Assembly: GCA_017552455.1 (NCBI GenBank)
Contig: JAFZPX010000046.1
Span: 1 to 64,000 of the forward strand
From: Clostridiales bacterium
GTDB lineage: Bacteria > Bacillota > Clostridia > Saccharofermentanales > Saccharofermentanaceae
Direction: 5' to 3'
DNA: 64,000 nucleotides
This document shows, piece after piece, positions 1 through 6,193 of the stretch. The position numbers and the translations under genes are program-made. Within the stretch, counting starts at the first letter, position 1; each line of letters starts with the position of its first letter. The notes under the pieces were generated by a model. It was not told the origin of the DNA. It searched no databases and saw only the letters and a program-made list of their open reading frames with translations.

Positions 1-2
1 AT

Positions 3-137
3 AAGGTTCCGAGATATGTTGATTTTGTTGATTCTTTCCCGATGAATGCAGCAGGAAAGATCCTGAAATATAAGATGAGACAAGAGGCTGTAGCAAGACA
101 CGGTCTTGAGAATGCAAGCAAGATTGTAACTGCTTAA
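3..137 (+). CDS. C-terminal end of an AMP-binding acyl-CoA synthetase (partial)
   Basis: An open frame enters from the left edge and ends at TAA 135-137, giving 44 residues. They contain the pattern P-x-N-x-x-G-K-I-L-K, the conserved C-terminal segment of the adenylate-forming (ANL) superfamily, whose lysine takes part in acyl-adenylate formation. The enzyme probably activates a fatty or other carboxylic acid to its CoA thioester, but the substrate-binding region lies outside the window. No hairpin terminator follows it; the tRNA promoter starts 9 nt after the stop. Confidence 0.7.
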   Translation, partial: KVPRYVDFVDSFPMNAAGKILKYKMRQEAVARHGLENASKIVTA

Positions 138-146
138 AAATAACTC

Positions 147-175
147 TTGACTTAGGGAATAACTATTTATATACT
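147..175 (+). promoter_or_regulatory. sigma-A promoter of the tRNA(CAT)-tRNA-Tyr pair
   Basis: TTGACT (147-152), a 17-bp spacer and TATACT (170-175) lie 33 bp before the first tRNA. The tRNA operon promoter at 22295 has the same layout and the same -10 box, which supports both calls. Confidence 0.8.
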
Positions 176-208
176 TACTAAGCGTTTGAACCGCGAAGGT
201 GATGATGT

Positions 209-285
209 GGGCCTTTAGCTCAGTTGGTTAGAGCTCCCGGCTCATAACCGGTAGGTCCCGGGTTCGAGTCCCTGAAGGCCCACCA
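209..285 (+). tRNA. tRNA with CAT anticodon (elongator Met, or Ile2 read with lysidine)
   Basis: A full cloverleaf can be drawn: acceptor stem GGGCCTT/AAGGCCC, D arm GCTC/GAGC, anticodon loop CTCATAA, T arm with GGTTCGAGTCC, encoded CCA at 283-285. G1:C72 pairing argues against the initiator tRNA. The loop context GGCTCATAACCG resembles Firmicute tRNA-Ile2, whose C34 is modified by TilS, more than typical elongator Met, so the amino acid identity is unsettled. Confidence 0.9.
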
Positions 286-319
286 CTTTCACCGGCGCAT
301 GTTTGACAAAAGTATATAT

Positions 320-404
320 GGGAAGATTCCCGAGTGGCTAAAGGGAGCAGACTGTAAATCTGCCGTCTACGACTTCGGTGGTTCGAATCCACCTCTTCCC
401 ACCA
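320..404 (+). tRNA. tRNA-Tyr (GTA)
   Basis: Acceptor stem GGGAAGA/TCTTCCC, anticodon stem CAGA/TCTG around loop CTGTAAA (anticodon GTA), a long class II variable arm as expected for bacterial tRNA-Tyr, a T loop GTTCGAATC, and encoded CCA at 402-404. It lies 34 bp after the preceding tRNA and shares its promoter and terminator. Confidence 0.95.
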
Positions 405-406
405 AT

Positions 407-442
407 AAGGGTTTGCAGGAAACTGCAGACCCTTTTGTTTTG
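407..442 (+). terminator. Rho-independent terminator of the tRNA pair
   Basis: A 12-bp stem (407-418 with 423-434, one G-T pair) closes a GAAA loop and is followed by TTTTGTTTTG. It starts two bases after the CCA of tRNA-Tyr. Confidence 0.85.
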
Positions 443-715
443 TCTGGAAAAGCCCGTGTTTACTGGGCTGACGCAGATTTACCAGCAAAAAAGACAAATC
501 TCAAACTCTGTATAAACCTGTATATAAACCGAATAAATTGGTTTAAATTTAGGTTTAAGCTTTGAAATCACATCGCCGGCTTCTCAAAATGATACAATGA
601 TCAGTCTTTTCTTCTTTTGAGTTTTCATTTCATTAATAAAAGCCCCCTTGAAATTCCAATACCTCGTGATATGATGTATAACGTAAGAAGCAGTATTACG
701 GAACGGGAGGTATAT
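443..715 (+). other. Intergenic stretch with an AT-rich inverted repeat
   Basis: I see no gene here. An imperfect inverted repeat spans about 513-557, with arms built on AAACCT...AAACC and GGTTT...AGGTTT and a loop near 531-539. A TACAAT box sits at 593-598, but no -35 box lies at normal spacing, so a promoter for the following hydrolase gene is likely but not defined. Confidence 0.4.
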
Positions 716-1678
716 ATGAAGAAGATATTTAGAGTTATCGGGAAAGTCTTACTGATCCTGCTGGCAGCGTTCGCGGCTTTTCTGCTGGTTATGTTTGTCT
801 ACAATCAAATCATGCTTAAGAAAGAGGCGGTGATCTTTGAAAATCCGCCTGTAGGTCAGTTCGTTGAGGTCGACGGGCACAACATGTGCATCTATACAGA
901 AGGTGAGGGGGACCATACATTGGTATTCTTGTCAGGTTCCGGAATTTCCTCGCCCATATACGATTTCAAGTCTCTGTACTCGTTGCTGTCTGACGACTAC
1001 CGTATAGTTGTTGTAGAGAAATTCGGTTACGGCTTCAGTGACGTTGTCGAGGGTGAGAGGTCGATCAGCACTATCTTAAGACAGGACAGAGAAGCGCTTG
1101 CACTGAGCGGAATCGAAGGACCTTTTATTCTGTGTCCCCACTCATTCTCGGCACTTGAGGCTTTGATGTGGGCACAGCAGTACCCGGATGAGATCGAGGC
1201 TATCGTGGGACTTGATATGGCTGTCCCGCAGACTTATGAGAACTATGACCCCAATAATCATTCTTATGATGCGCAATACCTGCTCATCAAGGCTTTGCGC
1301 CTGTCCGGCATATGCAGACTGTTTCCCGATGACGTGCTCCTGTATACGGAAGGATTGACGGAAGAAGATATTCAGACTTTCAGACAGATCATGTATGCGA
1401 GACTGCTGAATGAGACCGTTATGAATGAAGGTAATGATATCCCGGAAGTCAGTGAGCAGATCATGAATGCTCCGCAGCCTGATATTCCGATGCTGCTTTT
1501 CGTTGCGGACGGAGGCGAGGCGGATGTGGACCTGTGGCACAGACAGACAAATGATTTCGTGCAGGAGCAGGTAAACGCAAGAGTAGTAGAACTCGACTGC
1601 GGTCACTTGGTTTATGACTTCGAGCAGGAAAGGATCGCCGCCGACATGAGAGTATTCATCGAAAACCTGGACGCATGA
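716..1678 (+). CDS. Membrane-anchored alpha/beta hydrolase
   Basis: A protein of 320 residues. Residues 5-29 form one membrane segment after a short basic N-terminus, so the enzyme is anchored with its domain probably outside. The alpha/beta-hydrolase fold follows: an oxyanion-type SGSG at 73-76, the nucleophile elbow P-H-S-F-S with Ser143 in place of the usual G-H-S-x-G, and a C-terminal G-H at 296-297 as the likely catalytic histidine. The start chosen has GGGAGG five bases upstream; an upstream in-frame ATG at 617 lacks a ribosome binding site and would hide the membrane segment. The substrate cannot be told. It is followed 13 bp later by another anchored protein, probably co-transcribed. 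Confidence 0.8.
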   Translation: MKKIFRVIGKVLLILLAAFAAFLLVMFVYNQIMLKKEAVIFENPPVGQFVEVDGHNMCIYTEGEGDHTLVFLSGSGISSPIYDFKSLYSLLSDDYRIVVVEKFGYGFSDVVEGERSISTILRQDREALALSGIEGPFILCPHSFSALEALMWAQQYPDEIEAIVGLDMAVPQTYENYDPNNHSYDAQYLLIKALRLSGICRLFPDDVLLYTEGLTEEDIQTFRQIMYARLLNETVMNEGNDIPEVSEQIMNAPQPDIPMLLFVADGGEADVDLWHRQTNDFVQEQVNARVVELDCGHLVYDFEQERIAADMRVFIENLDA

Positions 1679-1691
1679 GGGAGGATATTAA

Positions 1692-2471
1692 ATGAAAAAG
1701 AAAATCTTAACAGCAATCTGTGTGTTACTCGTTTTATGTATCGGGTTCGCGGCGTTCTGGTATTTTACGTACCTGTATAAATACAATCAGATCGTTGAAT
1801 TCAGGAATGACAGAGATCAGGATATTTACATGCTGGGTACATACCATTCACAGCATTTCAACAAGAGTATGGGCTATTCCATGGCGGATATCGTGAACTG
1901 CATTAATAATGTGGATCCCGATGTTGTGCTGATCGAAGCGAGGGAAGAAACATTCGATGCATACGGTGCCATTGACGGACCGATCGATATGATCCTCGCG
2001 TACAGCTACTGTGTTGAGGCGGGAATAGATGTCGGTATGATCGATTACTGGAAGATCGATGATGATACAAGACCTAATACTACCGATGAGTACAGAGATG
2101 ATATGATCCATGCCAACATCCTGGAGAAACTGGATTCGTTTGATGAGGGAAGCCGCGTAATGATCATCTGCGGTGATACGCATCTTCATGAGCAGACAAA
2201 AAGATTCAAGGCTGACGGTTACGAGTGGGTGAGTATTCAGAACAGAAGAAGCCTTTTCGAGGGGGAGGGAGAGTTCGAATATCCCGAGATTATGTCCGAA
2301 GTTATCGAGGGCAAGATCGCATATCTGACGGTGTTCGCGGATGATGAGATAAACAATAATGTTGAAGACGAGCGCATACGTCAGGAGTGGTTTAGTGCTA
2401 CTTCCAATCTTGCCGATACCTTACAAAGACAGCTTGTGTTGGTTGAGAATAACGAGTTATATTACTCATGA
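1692..2471 (+). CDS. Membrane-anchored TraB/GumN-like protein
   Basis: A protein of 259 residues with an N-terminal membrane segment at about 5-27. The mature part starts with G-T-Y-H (49-52), then D-V-V-L-I-E-A-R-E-E (77-86) and a later D-T-H-L-H. This order (GTxH near the start, then a conserved E-x-R) recalls the TraB/PrgY/GumN group, proposed to be metal-dependent hydrolases, but the match is partial. AGGGAGG stands just before the ATG. It follows the alpha/beta hydrolase by 13 bp; both are single-span exported proteins. Function unknown. Confidence 0.6.
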   Translation: MKKKILTAICVLLVLCIGFAAFWYFTYLYKYNQIVEFRNDRDQDIYMLGTYHSQHFNKSMGYSMADIVNCINNVDPDVVLIEAREETFDAYGAIDGPIDMILAYSYCVEAGIDVGMIDYWKIDDDTRPNTTDEYRDDMIHANILEKLDSFDEGSRVMIICGDTHLHEQTKRFKADGYEWVSIQNRRSLFEGEGEFEYPEIMSEVIEGKIAYLTVFADDEINNNVEDERIRQEWFSATSNLADTLQRQLVLVENNELYYS

Positions 2472-2472
2472 T

Positions 2473-3012
2473 ATGTCCATAGGATTAAAGAAAAATTTAG
2501 TTAAACTTGAAGTTCATCAGGATACTTGGGATATTGAAGGTGTTAACATCTGTAAGAAACTCAAGGATATCCTTGGTGATGATATAGTAGATGCTCAGCA
2601 TGTCGGAAGTACATCAATCCGATGTATTTGTGCTAAGCCGATCATAGATATTGCGGTCGCTGTAAGAGATTTTCAGGACATTATGAAGCATAATGAAGAG
2701 CTTGCAGAAAACGGAATTGTATACAGAAGACAGGATGTTCCGGGACAGCATCTTTACCGCTGCGGCGATCTTGATCATGAAATAGTTACTCATTTTATAC
2801 ATGTGGTTATCGCTGATTCGGAAGACTGGCATAATTACATTAATTTCAGAGATTATCTGAATGCACATCCGGAGGGTGCAAAAGCATATGAACGACTAAA
2901 GGAAGATTTGTGTTCAAAATACCCTGAAGATAGGAATTCGTATGTTGACGGTAAAAAAGAACTTGTTGCCGAATTACTTGTCAAAGCAAAAAGATGGAGG
3001 GAAGTACAATAG
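2473..3012 (+). CDS. GrpB family protein (nucleotidyltransferase-like fold)
   Basis: A protein of 179 residues with the GrpB/UPF0157 signature Q-H-V-G-S-T-S-I near residue 40 and P-I-I-D-I-A-V around 55-61, resembling the G-S and D-x-D region of the nucleotidyltransferase fold. The biochemical role of the family is not settled. The ATG lies one base past the stop of the preceding gene and has no clear ribosome binding site, so translation may be coupled. A longer frame starting at 2359 overlaps the upstream gene heavily and is not preferred. It opens a run of small stand-alone genes reaching 5380. Confidence 0.8.
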   Translation: MSIGLKKNLVKLEVHQDTWDIEGVNICKKLKDILGDDIVDAQHVGSTSIRCICAKPIIDIAVAVRDFQDIMKHNEELAENGIVYRRQDVPGQHLYRCGDLDHEIVTHFIHVVIADSEDWHNYINFRDYLNAHPEGAKAYERLKEDLCSKYPEDRNSYVDGKKELVAELLVKAKRWREVQ

Positions 3013-3016
3013 CTAT

Positions 3017-3436
3017 ATGAGCGATCTGAAAATAAGACATAATGAATTAACGGCAGAAGAGTTTATTCAATTGTGGAATTCTGTATGGGGCGAAGGTCCA
3101 TCTTTGGAACAGACAGAGCTTGCTATGAATAATACTTTATTTAGAGTTTCTATATTTGATGGCGATGAGATTGTTGCTATGGCAAGAGTTATCGGAGATA
3201 TGGGGCTTTGTTACTATATTAAAGACGTTATTGTGCTGCCTGAATACCAGGGACGAGGTATTGGCAGAATGCTGATTGATGAGCTGTTTAAGTTTATTAA
3301 TGAGCATGGTGTTCCTGATACGCAGATATTTGTTGAACTATGTGCTATGCCGGATAAGATACCGTTCTATGAAAAGTTCGGATTCTCTGCCAATGAGGCG
3401 CAGAGGCTGAGGATTATGTATTATGTAGATAAATAA
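3017..3436 (+). CDS. GNAT family N-acetyltransferase
   Basis: A protein of 139 residues. The acetyl-CoA pyrophosphate loop is seen as Q-G-R-G-I-G (Q/R-x-x-G-x-G/A), preceded by the motif A strand D-V-I-V-L-P-E-Y. The C-terminal F-Y-E-K-F-G-F is the usual end of the fold. The start at 3017 is set by GGAGGG 15-20 bases upstream, overlapping the end of the GrpB gene. The substrate is unknown. The protein at 53205 has the same F-Y-E-K-F-G-F end and similar layout and may be a paralogue. Confidence 0.85.
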   Translation: MSDLKIRHNELTAEEFIQLWNSVWGEGPSLEQTELAMNNTLFRVSIFDGDEIVAMARVIGDMGLCYYIKDVIVLPEYQGRGIGRMLIDELFKFINEHGVPDTQIFVELCAMPDKIPFYEKFGFSANEAQRLRIMYYVDK

Positions 3437-3501
3437 TCCATGGAATGCACGATTATGATGAGTACATGCTTTCGGCGGGCAGAGGGTTAAAGGAGATTAA
3501 T

Positions 3502-4128
3502 ATGGCTAATCCTTGGGAAGAGATAAAGCTTGATGATTATGAGAATCATATGAGTCTGGATTCTGTTAAGCAGCTTCAGACAATGAATATGATCATGAAG
3601 TCACAGTTTAGTGATTATCCTGTCGATTCGGCGATTGTGTTTGGAATTGCAGGCGGTAACGGTTTGGAGCATGTTGAACGAAAAAAGTATCGCACGGTTT
3701 ACGGAGTTGATATTAACGAAGAATATTTGCGCGTAGTGGAGCGGAGATATGCCGATATATCAGATGTACTCAGATGTTTGAAGATTGATCTGATTAATGA
3801 ATCTGACAAGCTGCCGCACGCAGGTTTGGTAATAGCCAATCTTCTTATCGAGTATATCGGCTATGAGGTCTTTAAGAATGCATTAGTTAATGTTGATCCT
3901 GACTATGTATCCTGCGTAATACAAATCAATACGGATACAAAGCAATGGGTCTCAGATTCGCCGTATCTTCATTCGTTCGACAGATTGGATGAAGTGCACC
4001 ATCAGATGGAAGAGTCTGCATTGGATGCAGCAATGAATGAGATTAAATATACGAAGATACTTTCTCATAAAGAGCCGTTGCCCAACGGAAAAGCTCTGTT
4101 GAGATTAGATTATAATAAAAAGCGATAA
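3502..4128 (+). CDS. Class I SAM-dependent methyltransferase
   Basis: A protein of 208 residues. Motif I appears as F-G-I-A-G-G-N-G-L near residues 45-55, followed by V-Y-G-V-D-I-N, where the aspartate would bind the ribose of S-adenosylmethionine. A motif IV-like stretch G-L-V-I-A-N-L-L follows. The ATG at 3502 has AAAGGAG nine bases upstream; upstream in-frame ATGs lack this. The methyl acceptor cannot be inferred. It sits among unrelated single-domain enzymes. Confidence 0.75.
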   Translation: MANPWEEIKLDDYENHMSLDSVKQLQTMNMIMKSQFSDYPVDSAIVFGIAGGNGLEHVERKKYRTVYGVDINEEYLRVVERRYADISDVLRCLKIDLINESDKLPHAGLVIANLLIEYIGYEVFKNALVNVDPDYVSCVIQINTDTKQWVSDSPYLHSFDRLDEVHHQMEESALDAAMNEIKYTKILSHKEPLPNGKALLRLDYNKKR

Positions 4129-4146
4129 GTATGAGGGATAGTCAAA

Positions 4147-4461
4147 ATGAATGAATTTAACGAATATGTACGAGAGTGTTTTTCTGCAGTAGGGGATGTT
4201 GTCATCAAATCCATGATGGGCGGTTACCTAGTCTACTTCAATGGTAAGCTGATAGGTGACATTTGCGGTAACGAACTGTTTTTAAAGAGAACGACGACAT
4301 CGGACAGACTTCTTGCGGATTCTGAACTTCGTTATCCTTATGAAGGTTCAAAAACACTGATGCATGTATTCGACAGATTTGAGGATACTGACATGATTGA
4401 AGAATTGCTTGTAGGCATGTACGCGGAACTGCCAGAGAAGAAAGCAAAGAAATCCAAATAA
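4147..4461 (+). CDS. TfoX/Sxy N-terminal domain protein
   Basis: A protein of 104 residues consisting only of the TfoX N-terminal domain: the pattern S-M-M-G-G-Y-L-V-Y-F-N-G-K-L-I-G-D near residues 22-38 and Y-P-Y-E-G-S-K later. In gamma-proteobacteria TfoX regulates competence, but lone N-terminal domains are widespread and of unknown role, so no competence function is claimed. A GAGGG element lies upstream, and the neighbours on both sides are small enzymes on the same strand. Confidence 0.75.
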   Translation: MNEFNEYVRECFSAVGDVVIKSMMGGYLVYFNGKLIGDICGNELFLKRTTTSDRLLADSELRYPYEGSKTLMHVFDRFEDTDMIEELLVGMYAELPEKKAKKSK

Positions 4462-4473
4462 GACGGATTAATT

Positions 4474-4929
4474 ATGAAAATAGAGTATAAACAAGCGTCC
4501 ATAGAAGACGCAGCACTATTGGTAGATATCTATAACGCTTCATTCTATGATGATTATGTGCGATTCGGTTCGTGTCCTGGATATGGACAAACAATAGAAA
4601 TGATGGAAGCATCTATCGGTAATCATCTGAAGCACATCATACTATGTGATGATGAACCTGTCGGTTGTATATCGTGTATAAGCATGGGTGATGGAGTATA
4701 TGAGGTCGGTTGTTTGTGTGTGATCCCCGAGTATCAGGGCAAGGGAATAGGGACGCAGGCAATTCGATTTGTTAAGTCTTTCTATGAGGACTGGAATAGG
4801 CTCACTTTGGTAACACCGATAGACAAGAAAGAGAATGTGAAGTTTTATACTGAGAAATGCGGATTCCGAATAGAATCGACCGAAAGAGACGGTAACGTAG
4901 ATCTTTACCGATTTGTAGCTGAAAGATAA
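4474..4929 (+). CDS. GNAT family N-acetyltransferase
   Basis: A protein of 151 residues with motif A V-G-C-L-C-V-I-P-E-Y-Q-G-K-G-I-G-T, which contains the acetyl-CoA loop Q-G-K-G-I-G, and the typical C-terminal F-Y-T-E-K-C-G-F. Substrate unknown. It begins 12 bp after the TfoX-like gene and ends 16 bp before the HIT gene, which has its own AAGGAG. Confidence 0.85.
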   Translation: MKIEYKQASIEDAALLVDIYNASFYDDYVRFGSCPGYGQTIEMMEASIGNHLKHIILCDDEPVGCISCISMGDGVYEVGCLCVIPEYQGKGIGTQAIRFVKSFYEDWNRLTLVTPIDKKENVKFYTEKCGFRIESTERDGNVDLYRFVAER

Positions 4930-4945
4930 ATAAAGGAGAAGAAGT

Positions 4946-5380
4946 ATGTGCCTATTTTGCGACATAGCCAACCATAAGATGACTGAAGCTCATATTGTAA
5001 ATGAGACTGAGATGACCATATCATTTCTGGATATTGCCCCGGCTAATGAAGGTCACGTCCTGATTATTCCGAAGATGCATGTGGATTCTATCGTGGACCT
5101 TCCCGATGAATATGTTTTGGATATAACCGATGTTTCCAGAAAGATCATAAAAGCTTTCGGTAAAGTCTACGGGGCAAAAGGCTACGGTGTTATGCAGAAC
5201 GGCGGCGCTAACTGTGAGTTCGGTCATTTCCACTTTCATGTATTTCCGAGACTTGAGAACGACGGTTACGACTGGATATATCCTGAGGGAGAAAAAGAAG
5301 TTTCCGAGAATGTTGCTGCTAAGCTTCGAGAAGCCATGATTTTCGGAAATGAAAACAAATACAAACAAATGATTGACTAA
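4946..5380 (+). CDS. HIT family nucleotide hydrolase/transferase
   Basis: A protein of 144 residues. The histidine triad H-F-H-F-H-V-F occupies residues 94-100, with the middle histidine as the expected nucleophile. An N-terminal C-L-F-C (2-5) recalls the zinc-type CxxC start of many HIT proteins, and G-H-V-L-I-I-P-K (36-43) is the usual nucleotide-binding strand. Family members hydrolyse adenosine 5'-phosphoramidates or dinucleoside polyphosphates. AAGGAG precedes the ATG. Its stop codon overlaps the -35 box of the next gene's promoter. Confidence 0.9.
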   Translation: MCLFCDIANHKMTEAHIVNETEMTISFLDIAPANEGHVLIIPKMHVDSIVDLPDEYVLDITDVSRKIIKAFGKVYGAKGYGVMQNGGANCEFGHFHFHVFPRLENDGYDWIYPEGEKEVSENVAAKLREAMIFGNENKYKQMID

Positions 5381-5401
5381 GAAAATACGCCTTGCTAATA
5401 T
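5373..5401 (+). promoter_or_regulatory. Promoter of the DeoR-folate operon, apparently leaderless
   Basis: TTGACT (5373-5378), a 17-bp spacer and TAATAT (5396-5401). The ATG of the regulator begins at 5408, six bases after the -10 box, where transcription itself should start. The six bases between contain no ribosome binding site. Confidence 0.7.
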
Positions 5402-5407
5402 ATCTTC

Positions 5408-6193
5408 ATGATTAATCTTGAAAGACGTAAACAGATACTTGATATCCTCGAATCTGAGGGTTCCATCAACACAAATGATCTATCGGTAAGACTTGGCGTT
5501 ACAGGTGCTACTATAAGGACCGATCTTAGGGATCTCGCGAGGGAGGGCGCGATCGTAAGATACCACGGCGGAGTAAGGCTTCCTGAGAGACAAAGAGATG
5601 AAGTGAGCGAGAACTATATGGTCCGCTCAGTAACCAATATCGATCTTAAGAAGCAGATAGGTAAGAGAGCTGCTCTCCTGGTAGGGAACGGCGATACGAT
5701 TTTCATGGATGCAAGTTCAACTGCTTTTCATATGATCCCTTTCCTTGAGAATACGATCGATGTAACGGTTATCACTAACGGTATAAATACAGCTATAGAG
5801 CTTCAAAGATATAATAATTTCAAATCTATTATTCTTATTGGAGGTATGCTCAGACCTCATTCAGGTACTATCGAGGGCGTAATGAGCCGTGAGATGATCA
5901 GCAGACTTTCAGCTGAATACTATTTTGTTTCAGGTAACGGTTTTTCAGCTGATGCAGGTCTTTCAGGTAATAACTTCTTCGAGCTTGAGCTTAAGAGAAT
6001 ATGTGTTGAAAGAAGCAAGAATATCGTTGCACTTGTAGATTCTACTAAGATCGGCGATGACTCAGCTTCGGTTTTCATTACACCTAATAAGATCGATTAT
6101 CTGATTACTGATGATCAGATATCCCAGCAGACAGCTGATTACATAAGATCCAAGAAGATCAATCTTGTTATAGCAGGGGAGGACAGAAGGTGA
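5408..6193 (+). CDS. DeoR/GlpR family transcriptional regulator
   Basis: A protein of 261 residues. The N-terminus E-R-R-K-Q-I-L-D-I-L starts the DeoR winged helix, with the recognition helix around G-V-T-G-A-T-I-R-T-D-L (residues 30-40). The DeoR sensor domain follows, with D-A-S-S-T-A-F and the later G-N-G-F-S-A-D-A-G-L and D-S-T-K-I-G segments; such domains bind phosphorylated sugars. The start matches the family N-terminus exactly but has no ribosome binding site and seems leaderless. The stop overlaps the GTG start of the next gene, so the two are probably translationally coupled and the regulator may control its own operon. Confidence 0.9.
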   Translation: MINLERRKQILDILESEGSINTNDLSVRLGVTGATIRTDLRDLAREGAIVRYHGGVRLPERQRDEVSENYMVRSVTNIDLKKQIGKRAALLVGNGDTIFMDASSTAFHMIPFLENTIDVTVITNGINTAIELQRYNNFKSIILIGGMLRPHSGTIEGVMSREMISRLSAEYYFVSGNGFSADAGLSGNNFFELELKRICVERSKNIVALVDSTKIGDDSASVFITPNKIDYLITDDQISQQTADYIRSKKINLVIAGEDRR

